64,000 nucleotides of DNA from Bacillus marasmi (GCF_902168435.1 NZ_LR656170.1:100927-164926); one strand, 5' to 3'. Shown: positions 40,707 to 49,599, counted from the stretch's first letter. The notes: generated by a model not told the origin, from the letters alone. Numbers and translations: made by a program.

Positions 40707-42506
40707 TTATCCTAGATACTTACTACGCATTTCCTCTGGATCCTCGCTATTCAAATCCTCAACTGTCTCAAACACGCCTAGCAACTGCTCGTCTTTATAG
40801 ATTCCGTAAGTACGTGAACTTTCACTTGTAAACTCGACATTCACCACACCACTTTGCCCCGTAAACTTCTGGATAATTTGTTTATTTTCCATATCTACAA
40901 ACATAAATTCACTATCTGGTTTATCAAATTCTGTCAAATCAAACGAGAACTTCGTTAAAACTCCCGTCTGGGACACAATGATTAATGGCTCAAATTCAAA
41001 GCCAATCCCTTTTACGAGAACAGTTTGCTCATTTCCGGCTCCAACCAATTCTGCTTTTTTCACTAAGCGCTCTGTTGGAACTTTCGATAAATCATCTCCA
41101 TAAATACTTGGGTTTGTTTCTGTTGTTGCTCCACCATTTGATGTACCAGTTGATGCATCATCAGACGAAGCTGTACTTTCAGACGCTGAGACCTTCTCAA
41201 GATTGTCAACAACCTTTATTGTGCCACGAATCATTCCCATCCAGCAGCTGAAGGCAAGATCCTTATCTTCTGGTGTAAATTCAATAGTATTTAAGCCACT
41301 TTGAAGCTTTTGTTGAATATTTAAATCCGGAATGACAATTGCATTATTACAGCCTGAAAGCTCTTTGCCGTCAACTACCCATTTAACTGGAAGGTCTTTT
41401 TGAACATAAATCGTATTAGGATTATAGCCACTATATGAAGCTGTCATATTAACATATTGAACGCCATCTTTAATCGTAGCTTTTACTGCATTGGCTGATG
41501 CAACATTTTCTGTGCCAAATCCACCAATTTTCTCGACCAATGACATCGGGCTCATATTCATACCAGCTAGCGCTAAACCACGATTCCCCATGATGATTCC
41601 AAGTACGATGATCAAAATCCCACCAAACTTAAGCAATTGCTTTGTATAGCCCTTGCTTAACAAACCTGTTACAGCACCAAATGCCAGCATCAACGGCACT
41701 GTTCCTAAGGAAAACATGAACATAGATAAAGCACCTGCCACTGCCGAACCTGTTCCTAATGCAAAAATCTGCATTGTTTGCAGCGGGCCACATGGCATTA
41801 AGCCATTGAAAAATCCAACCATGAACGGCGCCTTTGGGCGCGCCTGCATTTTACAAACTGCAGCAGGTAATTTAATTTGAAACTTACGGAACCAACTAAA
41901 GCCTGCCATATTAAAGCCCATCATAATCATGAACACACCGGCAAAGATTTGTAGTCCAGCTTGTGCGGATAATGATAGAGAAAAGACCGAACCGATTGCA
42001 CCGATAATGCCACCAAGAATGGTATAAGAAACAACCCTACCCATGTTATAAAAAATGGCCGGCTTCATCGCTTCAAATTTGCTTGTTTTGGTCGCCTTGT
42101 TCAAGCTTTGTGAAAGCATAATACCACCGCACATGCCAACGCAGTGAATTGAAGTTAGCACCCCTACCATAAATAAAACGGCATACGAAGCGTTGGTCAA
42201 TTTCGCATCCATATCAAAGCCACTTGTATTCATTCCGAGCAATGCGATTGCAGCGACTACAACCAAAATTCCAATGAATTTGTAATCCTTCCTACCGTCG
42301 GTTGTATAACCCGCTTTTTGGATTGCATCCTTAATTTCACTAACGCTTACAACTTTATCATCGTATTCGAGTTCAGCAAATTGACCGCTGAAGTTTGCTT
42401 TCACTTTTTTTATTCCGGGTAATTTATTTATTGACCGTTCAACCCGTTTTTCGCAAGACGTACAGGTCATATCGTAAACATTAATCTTTTCCCGTCTCAT
42501 ACTCAT
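40707..42506 (-). CDS. HMA-TauE/SafE-cupredoxin fusion membrane protein
   Basis: About 599 residues in four parts. An HMA domain comes first (MTCTSCEKRVERSI, residues 12-25). A TauE/SafE-like transporter of six or more helices follows, with SIHCVGMCGGIM and NGLMPCGPLQTM, the UreH/CcdA-like cysteine motifs. Next is a cupredoxin-like domain (LSGCNNAIVIPDL and FSCWMGMIRGTI) that offers Cys/Met copper ligands, then a Ser/Thr-rich linker and a final domain of about 120 residues. The layout suggests copper handling across the membrane. The ATG at 42506 is preferred; a GTG at 42515 is possible. Confidence 0.83.
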   Translation of the reverse strand: MSMRREKINVYDMTCTSCEKRVERSINKLPGIKKVKANFSGQFAELEYDDKVVSVSEIKDAIQKAGYTTDGRKDYKFIGILVVVAAIALLGMNTSGFDMDAKLTNASYAVLFMVGVLTSIHCVGMCGGIMLSQSLNKATKTSKFEAMKPAIFYNMGRVVSYTILGGIIGAIGSVFSLSLSAQAGLQIFAGVFMIMMGFNMAGFSWFRKFQIKLPAAVCKMQARPKAPFMVGFFNGLMPCGPLQTMQIFALGTGSAVAGALSMFMFSLGTVPLMLAFGAVTGLLSKGYTKQLLKFGGILIIVLGIIMGNRGLALAGMNMSPMSLVEKIGGFGTENVASANAVKATIKDGVQYVNMTASYSGYNPNTIYVQKDLPVKWVVDGKELSGCNNAIVIPDLNIQQKLQSGLNTIEFTPEDKDLAFSCWMGMIRGTIKVVDNLEKVSASESTASSDDASTGTSNGGATTETNPSIYGDDLSKVPTERLVKKAELVGAGNEQTVLVKGIGFEFEPLIIVSQTGVLTKFSFDLTEFDKPDSEFMFVDMENKQIIQKFTGQSGVVNVEFTSESSRTYGIYKDEQLLGVFETVEDLNSEDPEEMRSKYLG

Positions 42507-42683
42507 CGAGTTCACTACCTTTTCGTGTATTAAGAATAGAAAAAGTATATGAAATAGTTATGTTGATGATGTGAAGAAAACCTCAGGGAAAGTGAACATT
42601 GTTTAACAAAAATTCGGCATTAATTTGTCGTCTATAGAAGCCGGCTAGAATGCAGAAAATATTACTTCTTTTAAAATAAAAAC

Positions 42684-42709
42684 AGGAACAGCCCCTACCG
42701 ACTGTTCCT
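42684..42709 (-). terminator. Terminator after the CDF gene
   Basis: AGGAACAG and CTGTTCCT with a 10-base loop; minus strand continues TTTTTATTTT. Confidence 0.8.
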
Positions 42710-42722
42710 ACTTTTATTACAA

Positions 42723-43649
42723 TTAATTACATGTCCCATGCGGGCTAGCGCAACCTTGGGCTGTTTGTTCCACTTGGATTGTACTATGGTCAATTCCAAA
42801 TTGGTCATGGAGCAGTGATTGAGCGTTAGTTAGGACGGTGTCGTGACTTGTCGCATCCCCAATCGAGATGTGGCAAGTTAGCATCGGCATTCCTGAGGTA
42901 ATTGACCAAACATGCAAGTCGTGGACATCATTCACACATGGAATCTTCATTAACGCCTGCTTTACTTTTTCGCACTCAATATTTGATGGCGTTCCCTCCA
43001 TCAAGATGTGAAGTGATTCCTTCGTGACATTCCAACCGCTAAACAAAATTAAGATAGCAACAATGATACTAGCGATTGGATCGGCGAATCCCCAGCCGAA
43101 GAAATAAATGAGGAGTGCTGCACAAATTGCCCCAACAGACCCTAGCATATCACCAATGACGTGTAGAAAAGCGCTGCGGACATTTAAATTCCCATCCTTA
43201 TCTCCGCTCATAAGGATAAACGCGGCTGCAATATTTACTAAAAGTCCAATAAGTGATATGGTCAACATCCCAAGGCTTTGAATTTCCGGCGGGTCCTGAA
43301 AGCGTTGATAGGCCTCAATAAAAATATATAAGGAAATAACGATTAAGGTAATGCCATTCAAGCCAGCAGCAATAATCTCAAAACGCTTATAGCCATAAGA
43401 CTTACTAATAGTTGCCTTACGCTGCCCTATTTTAATTGCAAAGAAGCTTAAGCCGAGGGCAACCGCATCACTAAGCATATGTCCTGCATCAGATAGTAAA
43501 GCCAAGCTATTAGTTAGTATCCCTCCAATTACCTCGACAACCATAAATATGGCGATGAGAATGAAAGCCCAAAAAAGTGCTTTTTGGTTGCTTGAGTGAT
43601 GGTGATGACCATGCTCATGGGAATGACCGTGGTGATGATGATGCCCCAT
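42723..43649 (-). CDS. Cation diffusion facilitator with His-rich N-terminus (CzcD/ZitB-like)
   Basis: 308 residues. The N-terminus GHHHHHGHSHEHGHHHH is a zinc-binding tail, followed by six membrane segments with the transport site LLSDAGHMLSDAVAL and HVIGDMLGSVGA, then a cytoplasmic domain (VNDVHDLHVWSIT). Family members exchange Zn, Co or Cd for protons. The C-terminus contains a Cys pair (CASPHGTCN). AAAGGAGG precedes the ATG. A hairpin terminator isolates it from the genes on both sides. Confidence 0.92.
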   Translation of the reverse strand: MGHHHHHGHSHEHGHHHHSSNQKALFWAFILIAIFMVVEVIGGILTNSLALLSDAGHMLSDAVALGLSFFAIKIGQRKATISKSYGYKRFEIIAAGLNGITLIVISLYIFIEAYQRFQDPPEIQSLGMLTISLIGLLVNIAAAFILMSGDKDGNLNVRSAFLHVIGDMLGSVGAICAALLIYFFGWGFADPIASIIVAILILFSGWNVTKESLHILMEGTPSNIECEKVKQALMKIPCVNDVHDLHVWSITSGMPMLTCHISIGDATSHDTVLTNAQSLLHDQFGIDHSTIQVEQTAQGCASPHGTCN

Positions 43650-43771
43650 AGTCTGTTCCTCCTTTTATCAATCCTTAATGAAATATCTCTATGTTTATGT
43701 TATTCAAACAACCGTTTGATTGTCAATCACCTTTTAACGAAATTATCGAATAGTTTTTGTATTTAAAAAAA

Positions 43772-43808
43772 ACCGGGTTTCACTCAAATACATCGAGCAA
43801 AATCCGGC
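43772..43808 (-). terminator. Terminator after the TlpA-like selenoprotein gene
   Basis: ACCGG-GTTT-CTC pairs with GAG-AAAT-CCGG; minus strand continues TTTTTTTTAAATAC. Confidence 0.72.
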
Positions 43809-43821
43809 AGTCATTTATTTC

Positions 43822-44316
43822 TTATTTAGCAACCTGTTCTGCAGCAAAGGAAATAATTCCTTCTGCTTCATTTCCGAATGGATCGACGACTTCGGAACTT
43901 AGTACATTACCAGCTTTATCAAGGACTGCAAAGCCACGCAATGATTTTGGTGCACTCTTATCCACCATTTCCGCTTTTCTAATTAAATCTAAATCTTCAT
44001 CAGATACGAGCGGATAATCGAGTCCAAGCTCTTCCTTTAATTTTTTATGATCCTTTACGGATGAAACACTGACAGCGTAAATATTTCCAGGGAATTCTTT
44101 GAAAAGTTCCTTTTTATTTTGCAGCTCGACCAGCTGCGATTTACAGTAGTCTCAGGTGTTTCCAGTAAAGAAGAAAACTAACGCCGGCTCGTCCATGTTT
44201 TCGAATGTGACATCTTTGCCTTGGTCATCTTGAAGTGTGATTGGGCCATCATTACCACAACCAGTTATGAATAAACCAATCATAATTAAAAGCACAATCA
44301 TTATGTATTTACGCAT
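43822..44316 (-). CDS. Putative selenoprotein: TlpA/redoxin-like lipoprotein with in-frame UGA at codon 55
   Basis: Frame from ATG 44316 to TAA 43824-43822 (164 codons) if TGA 44154-44152 is decoded. The signal peptide ends FITGCG (lipobox), then a thioredoxin-fold reads ALVFFFTGNT-[TGA]-DYCKSQLVELQ. The family motif here is C-x-x-C, so the TGA replaces the peroxidatic/attacking Cys and gives U-D-Y-C. The fold continues to the end (IYAVSVSSVKDHKKL, SLRGFAVLDKAGNV). A perfect stem-loop with GGTCG loop stands 20 bases downstream. AAGGAGG precedes the start. An ordinary gene-finder would miss it, because neither half is long enough. A nonsense mutation is unlikely given the intact second half. 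Confidence 0.82.
44121..44137 (-). other. Candidate bacterial SECIS element
   Basis: On the minus strand GCAGCT-GGTCG-AGCTGC is a perfect 6-bp stem with a five-base loop starting GG. The loop begins 20 bases after the TGA. The GGUC loop start is like that of the E. coli fdhF SECIS as I remember it. Both position and loop agree with SelB recognition. Confidence 0.75.
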
Positions 44317-44450
44317 TTTCTTCCTCCTTATATATACTCCTATTTAGTATAGGGTTTGCGTACAGGGTATTTTTATGTAATTTCCGAAAGTTATGTTGCA
44401 ATATAATTCCCTTCATTATTTTGTAATAAATAATTTGGGTGTCAAGCATG

Positions 44451-44498
44451 TTTTTTCACTTATAATTAACCTACGGAGGTTGATTATAAGTGAAAAAA
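44451..44498 (+). promoter_or_regulatory. Long hairpin burying RBS and start codon
   Basis: A 21-base arm (44451-44471, TTTTTTCACTTATAATTAAC plus C) is complementary, with one mismatch, to 44478-44498. The loop TACGGA and the first two bases of the right arm contain the GGAGG, and the GTG start (44490) is inside the stem. If formed in the mRNA it would shut off translation of the 91-residue protein. Confidence 0.75.
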
Positions 44499-44765
44499 AT
44501 CATTATTTCGATATTATTTGTCTCGACCTTATTTGGATTGGGTGGAGCAGTTTTGGCAAATACAATAGATTTAGAAAAAAGAGTACAAATTGAAACAAAT
44601 GTTGCTCAAATGGTCGAAAGTTGCAAGGCACTTATGGGATTTGAAACTAAAAATGGGGAAGCTTCCAGAAAAACCTGTAATATGGATATGGCAGAAACAA
44701 ATCAGCAAATTTTAAATCAAATAGATCCATGTCTGACTGAGAGTCAAGAAAATGTCATTGATTAA
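44490..44765 (+). CDS. Small secreted protein, 91 aa, unknown
   Basis: GTG start, GGAGG ten bases upstream. A signal peptide is clear (KKIIISILFVSTLFGLGGAVLA, cut after VLA-N), leaving about 68 residues with three cysteines (ESCKAL, KTCNMD, DPCLTE). No family is recognised. It is followed by its own terminator and lies between the redoxin-type selenoprotein gene (opposite strand) and a CDF transporter gene. Regulation by the leader hairpin is likely. Confidence 0.68.
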   Translation: MKKIIISILFVSTLFGLGGAVLANTIDLEKRVQIETNVAQMVESCKALMGFETKNGEASRKTCNMDMAETNQQILNQIDPCLTESQENVID

Positions 44766-44773
44766 TTCTCTAT

Positions 44774-44799
44774 AACCGCTAATTGTTAGCGGTTTTTTT
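44774..44799 (+). terminator. Terminator after the 91-aa secreted protein gene
   Basis: AACCGCTAA and TTAGCGGTT, three-base loop, followed by TTTTT. Confidence 0.9.
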
Positions 44800-44852
44800 A
44801 TTTTAATAAAAAAGGGAATACTAACGAAAATTCTTTTTGGAGGATTAACAAC

Positions 44853-45854
44853 GTGGAACATACAACACAACAAGATAATTTTTTCACCCTTGTAAAGCGA
44901 GGAAATAAATCATCCGCAGTAGCAATGGCTGGGAATGCTGTTATCGCAGCAACAAAAGGTGTTGCAGCTGCAATGAGTGGCAGTGGAACAATGTTTGCTT
45001 CCGCCATGCATTCATTGGCCGATGCGGTCAATCAAGGCTTTGTGTTTATTGGTAGTATTTTATCAGAAAAAAAGCCAACTGCCCGGTTCCCGACAGGGTT
45101 CGGTCGGGTCATAAATCTCTTTTGTATGGTAGCGGTCATTGTCGTAACCATTATGGCCTACGAAACTGTAAAGGAAGGTTGGCATCTCATTCAACACCCT
45201 GCTGTCGTTCATGGCGGGCTATGGTTAAATATCGCTGTCCTCGTCGTCAATTTAGCGATTGATGGAGCAATCCTAATCAAAGCAATGAAGGAAATAAATG
45301 TAGAAACGAACTCGCTCGCTAAGGGTAGTGGAATCTTCTTCGGTGCCTTCAAAAATGTTCGCCGTGCCGCACCGGCCACAAGATTGGTGTTTTATGAGGA
45401 TTTAGTTGCCGTCTCAGGTGCTCTTCTTGCCCTAACTGCTGTGGTGGTGACTGCTATTACCAACTTTGCTGCTTTGGATGGTCTCACAACGATATTAATC
45501 GGCCTGCTTATGTTCGTGGTGGGATTTCGGGTTGGTTTCGATAATATGGTTGGATTAATTGGTGTAGCTGCACCTAAAGACATTGAGGAAAAGGTAATAA
45601 AAATGATTTTTAGCGACACTGCCGTCACTGATATTAATAAAATTAGGATTACACAGGAAGGACGATACTATCATGTTGAAAGCTATGTAGAGCTTTGTCC
45701 CGGCCTTTCATTAGCGGATGCTGATGATATTAAATTCCGAATCCGCGACCATTTGATGACTGACCCAGACATTGCCGATGTTACGATAGGAATAATCGAA
45801 GACAATGGTATCAAGGACTGGCCACCATTATATCGCGAAGAAGTGGTGAAATAA
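44853..45854 (+). CDS. Cation diffusion facilitator family transporter
   Basis: 333 residues, distinct from the His-rich CDF gene 1.2 kb away. Transport-site residues are seen in FASAMHSLADAVNQ, and further helices run to about residue 220, with a C-terminal cytoplasmic domain (KIRITQEGRYYHVESYVEL). Metal specificity cannot be told; the H-S-L-A-D form differs from the H-x-x-x-D of zinc exporters. GTG start with TTGGAGGA upstream. Confidence 0.85.
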   Translation: MEHTTQQDNFFTLVKRGNKSSAVAMAGNAVIAATKGVAAAMSGSGTMFASAMHSLADAVNQGFVFIGSILSEKKPTARFPTGFGRVINLFCMVAVIVVTIMAYETVKEGWHLIQHPAVVHGGLWLNIAVLVVNLAIDGAILIKAMKEINVETNSLAKGSGIFFGAFKNVRRAAPATRLVFYEDLVAVSGALLALTAVVVTAITNFAALDGLTTILIGLLMFVVGFRVGFDNMVGLIGVAAPKDIEEKVIKMIFSDTAVTDINKIRITQEGRYYHVESYVELCPGLSLADADDIKFRIRDHLMTDPDIADVTIGIIEDNGIKDWPPLYREEVVK

Positions 45855-45965
45855 TATATTTCGTATCCCTAAACTTTTTATTAATCACTGCATAAAAAAA
45901 TACACAAAAACAAATAGTAAGAAATGTGATAGAGATTTTTTAAACGAAAGGAAGGGAAAATTACA

Positions 45966-46475
45966 ATGGTCAGTTTTCTGCGGGAAAATTTAATTGCCTC
46001 AATTATTTTAGCAGTGATACGCATATACATGGGCTACAATTGGTTAACTGCTGGTTGGGGCAAGTTAACTGGAGGCTTTGATGCATCTGGATATTTAAAA
46101 AATGCTGTGGCCAACCCAGTAAAAGGCCCTGATGGCGGAATGGTTTATGGGTGGTATGTTGCATTTTTAGAAAATTTCGCGCTTCCTAATGTAGGCATCT
46201 TTAATACCGTCGTTCCAATTGGAGAGTTCTTAGTAGGTCTCGGATTATTGCTTGGTTGCTTAACAACTGCTGCTGCATTTTTCGGGTTGTTGATGAACTT
46301 CTCATTCTTCCTAGCTGGAACGGTTTCTCATAACCCAACCGATATTTTCTTCGGAACGTTAATTTTATTTGCTGGTTATAACGCTGGTCGCTTTGGACTA
46401 GACCGATGGGTCATTCCATTTCTGCGAAGAACCCTTTTCCGTAAAGGCGACAATGTCGCACCAAAAACGACCTAA
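45966..46475 (+). CDS. DoxX family membrane protein
   Basis: 169 residues with four hydrophobic helices. Hallmarks are RIYMGYNWLTAGWGKL at the N-terminus and PIGEFLVGLGLLLG and ILFAGYNAGRFGLDRW later. DoxX proteins are found with thiol and respiratory functions, such as the thiosulfate:quinone oxidoreductase subunit and the MRC complex, but no role is proven here. It follows the CDF gene on the same strand and ends with a good terminator. Confidence 0.88.
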   Translation: MVSFLRENLIASIILAVIRIYMGYNWLTAGWGKLTGGFDASGYLKNAVANPVKGPDGGMVYGWYVAFLENFALPNVGIFNTVVPIGEFLVGLGLLLGCLTTAAAFFGLLMNFSFFLAGTVSHNPTDIFFGTLILFAGYNAGRFGLDRWVIPFLRRTLFRKGDNVAPKTT

Positions 46476-46484
46476 TAATCTCTC

Positions 46485-46520
46485 CTCCAAATCCGTTTTT
46501 GATTGGATTTGGAGGTTTTA
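46485..46520 (+). terminator. Terminator after doxX-like gene
   Basis: CTCCAAATCC and GGATTTGGAG with a ten-base loop, followed by GTTTTAATTT. Confidence 0.82.
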
Positions 46521-46549
46521 ATTTCATTCTACTTTCATTGCGAAAAAAT

Positions 46550-46586
46550 AAAAGAACAACGAGAAGTCGAGCTTCCCATTGTTCTT
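46550..46586 (-). terminator. Terminator after minJ
   Basis: AAAGAACAACGAGAAG pairs with CTTCCCATTGTTCTTT; minus strand continues TATTTTTTCG. Confidence 0.78.
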
Positions 46587-46660
46587 TGGTAGTGAGTAGT
46601 TTAATGTATGCACCTTAGTCTATTTCCGTGTCGAAAAATGCGATTAATTTTTCAAAAGGA

Positions 46661-47857
46661 TTAATTTCCCATTGCAGTTTGAAACTCATCCTGTTTATCT
46701 TCTTGAACAAAGAGAATCCCTAGTTTATGATGATCGCCTTCGTATAACGCTCTTTGCACAAATCGAATCTCGTTGTTAACATCAAGCACCTCAAGCTTAC
46801 AAAGCGCGCGATTTCGCTGCAGCGCCTCGTAAAACGACTCCTCATCCGCCACTGTTTGTCCATTTACCTTCGTGATCACTTCTCCCACCTTTAGCCCCAT
46901 TTTACTGGCAGGTGTATCAAGGAGTATGCCAAGAATCCTCATACCTTGATTTTTTTTGGAAAAATAAAACGGTAAATTGCGTTCATTCATGATTTGCTTC
47001 CAAGTAAGAGTTTCACGCGTAATCATCGCAACTCCAATCACTCCAAGTGCTGCGAGTGGAAGGAAAAAGCTTGCCAAACCAAGTAGTGTGACGATTGCTC
47101 CGAGGTTAATGACTTGCTTTCCTAGAGCCTGGATAGCCACTTGTGGAACCCTGCCTTGAACCTGCTGGTGAACACCAATCGCGAACGGCACAAGCAGCAA
47201 CGAATAGGTTTCTCCACCTGCTGAAAAGGTTGGCCACCAATCAAGTGGAATCTTGAGAAGCTCCCCGGGAATGACCAAGAAAGCTGGGAGCATCCAAACT
47301 CGTCTTAGCTCGTGAGCACCTACCTTTGCACCACGTTTTCCGTTAATCAACATCGGCGAAGTACCTTTTTTTCCATTCCAATTAATGAGGATACCCTCAC
47401 CCATAATCAATAATCCTAATAAAATAGCGATTGCAGAATATGTAAGCTCCTCTAATTGGATTTCACCAAAAAATGGCAATGAAATGTTTTGCCAATCAAG
47501 GATAATCATGATGATTGCTGCTATTCCAATTGTATAAGCTGGCGACAAGAAACGAACCTTTGTCGTAAGCATGATAATGACAGATATCGAAGCCATTATC
47601 ACAACAAATTCTGTAGGGATCACTATTCCAATAGCCACAAGGAATACTGACAGACAAAGGCCGATTAACGAGCCTATTGGTAAAAGCTGACGCAATTCGA
47701 AATAAGCATTTTCAACACGTACATGGAAATTCCGTCGCTCCCGCTTGACCCGACTAACTCCAAGCCATGCAGCTAAGAAAAATAATAAATAAAAGACCGG
47801 ATTCAAAAACAGCTTTCCCGTCCCAAACAGTAACTCAATTAGCCAATCCTTTGCCAC
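46661..47857 (-). CDS. minJ: Cell-division topological determinant MinJ
   Basis: About 398 residues with six to eight membrane segments and a C-terminal PDZ domain (GMRILGILLDTPASKMGLKV). Size, layout and position next to ctpB match MinJ, which links DivIVA to MinD at the poles and septum in B. subtilis. The start is taken at GTG 47857, five bases after AGGTGG, which gives the family's usual length; the frame is open to 47917 without RBS. Confidence 0.87.
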   Translation of the reverse strand: MAKDWLIELLFGTGKLFLNPVFYLLFFLAAWLGVSRVKRERRNFHVRVENAYFELRQLLPIGSLIGLCLSVFLVAIGIVIPTEFVVIMASISVIIMLTTKVRFLSPAYTIGIAAIIMIILDWQNISLPFFGEIQLEELTYSAIAILLGLLIMGEGILINWNGKKGTSPMLINGKRGAKVGAHELRRVWMLPAFLVIPGELLKIPLDWWPTFSAGGETYSLLLVPFAIGVHQQVQGRVPQVAIQALGKQVINLGAIVTLLGLASFFLPLAALGVIGVAMITRETLTWKQIMNERNLPFYFSKKNQGMRILGILLDTPASKMGLKVGEVITKVNGQTVADEESFYEALQRNRALCKLEVLDVNNEIRFVQRALYEGDHHKLGILFVQEDKQDEFQTAMGN

Positions 47858-48113
47858 TAATGCCACCTGCCCTGCTAGTTTCCGAAATCTATTACTATAT
47901 ATTCTAGCAAAAATCAAGCATAAAACCTATTACTAGTTTCTTGGAAATAGCGACAGATTTGAGGACAATGCTTGTTGGATTAGGGGATGGTGGCATATTT
48001 AGAAAATTTCTCGACGGATTTCTCATGTGCTGTCGACAAATTTGTGTTTTTTTACCAAAATGATAGTGTGATAAGAATTTGATTGGTGATATAACCGATT
48101 CCATAAAGAAATG

Positions 48114-48138
48114 GGAGCTCGCATGAAACCCGAGCTCC
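48114..48138 (-). terminator. Hairpin after ctpB
   Basis: GGAGCTCG and CGAGCTCC flank a nine-base loop; the T tract after it on the minus strand is weak. Confidence 0.55.
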
Positions 48139-48150
48139 TTCAAAGCTGAA

Positions 48151-49599
48151 TTATTTGCTTACATACTTTAACGCTGTTTTCAACTGTAAGTCATTTTTCT
48201 CTTTGCCGAGCTCGTCACGAATCGCCTCCACAAGGCTGTATGCTGTCTTTTCATCAATAATTCCAGTTGGTTTTAGTTCTTTTACCTGTTGAAATGCCTT
48301 TACCGCCGTCGCGGTTTCTTCGCTAAAATAACCATCAGAACGGCCTGGTGAAAAACCAAGTCCTTCTAATATTTCCTGGGCATTTTTAACCTGCTCATCG
48401 TTCATATCCAATTTTAGTGGCTTCTCAAGGTTCAGAGGATGAGTACGATACATCGCCGGCTGACTAACCTCCACGGTTGGTGCAATTCCCTTTTTATGAA
48501 TCCAATTGCCATCTGGGGTCAACCATTTAAATAGCGTTAGCTTGATGTTACTACCATCCCCCATCGGTACAGCTTGTTGGACGGTACCTTTCCCAAAGGT
48601 TTTTTCACCAATTAGCGCATAGCCCTCTGCTTCATTCAAAGCACCTGCTAGAATCTCAGAAGCAGATGCACTGCCCTTATCAATCAAAATAGCAATCTCG
48701 TACGTTTTTTTCTTTTTGAGGTCAGAAAAATAACGAAGCTTTTCGCCGTTACGCTGTTCGATTTGCACATATGGCTTTTTGTCTGTTATAAATTCACGTA
48801 GAATTTGTTCAACGCTTGTCAGCAAGCCGCCTGGATTTCCACGGACATCCAAAATCAGGCCATCAATACCTTCCTTTTCAAAAGCTATCAGCTTCTTCTT
48901 AAAATCCTGTGCGGTATTTTCTGAGAAAGTGGTGATTTCAATATAACCTATTTGTTTGCCATCCTCTTTCTTTATTTCACCATGAACGGTTTCTAACGGA
49001 ATTTCATCACGTTTTATTTCCACCTTTAACGGTTTACTTAAGCCTTCACGTTGAATTTCTAGCTTTACCTTAGTCCCTTTTTCACCACGGATTTTCAGTG
49101 TAGCTTCGTATAAATCCAGGCCGAGAACACTTTCATTATCAACTTTAAGAATTTGATCATTTGGCTTTAAGCCCGCTTTTTCGGCTGGTGAACCTTTGAA
49201 TGGAGACACAATAACAATTTTACCTTCAATGCTGCTCACCTCAGCACCGATTCCTTCGAATGAGGATTCAAGTGTTTGACTGAATTGCTTGGCTGTTTCT
49301 TCATTCATATAAACGGAATACGGATCCTCTAGCTTGGAAAGCATACCCTGAATCGCTCCTTCAACAAGTGTCTCCTCCTCCACTTTCTCAACATAGCGAT
49401 TTTTAATAAGATCATAGGCTTGCGATACCTTTTGCAACTCATCGGCAGCAGTTGATTTTTCATCTTGGCTGTTTTTGCTTGCTACTGTAGTCTTGTCCCC
49501 CTCTGAACGACTTTCCCACCACGACAAGCCAGCATAAGTCCCTCCTGCTCCCGTTAGCAGCGAACATGCTAATATAAGTGCTGTCCACTTTCGGTTCAT
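48151..49599 (-). CDS. ctpB: C-terminal processing protease CtpB (S41 family)
   Basis: 482 residues: signal anchor (MNRKWTALILACSLLTGAGG), PDZ domain (near 110-190), S41 protease domain with the catalytic Ser in DKGSASASEI and Lys in GKGTVQQ, and a C-terminal peptidoglycan-binding domain (GYFSEETATAVKAF). In B. subtilis CtpB cleaves SpoIVFA to trigger sigma-K activation. The ATG at 49599 follows AGGAGG by six bases; the open frame to 49680 has no RBS. It precedes minJ as in B. subtilis. Confidence 0.94.
   Translation of the reverse strand: MNRKWTALILACSLLTGAGGTYAGLSWWESRSEGDKTTVASKNSQDEKSTAADELQKVSQAYDLIKNRYVEKVEEETLVEGAIQGMLSKLEDPYSVYMNEETAKQFSQTLESSFEGIGAEVSSIEGKIVIVSPFKGSPAEKAGLKPNDQILKVDNESVLGLDLYEATLKIRGEKGTKVKLEIQREGLSKPLKVEIKRDEIPLETVHGEIKKEDGKQIGYIEITTFSENTAQDFKKKLIAFEKEGIDGLILDVRGNPGGLLTSVEQILREFITDKKPYVQIEQRNGEKLRYFSDLKKKKTYEIAILIDKGSASASEILAGALNEAEGYALIGEKTFGKGTVQQAVPMGDGSNIKLTLFKWLTPDGNWIHKKGIAPTVEVSQPAMYRTHPLNLEKPLKLDMNDEQVKNAQEILEGLGFSPGRSDGYFSEETATAVKAFQQVKELKPTGIIDEKTAYSLVEAIRDELGKEKNDLQLKTALKYVSK

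Noticed and set aside
43757-44017. Plus-strand frame of 86 codons
   Set aside because: Antisense shadow of the UGA-containing redoxin gene; no RBS and no recognisable product.
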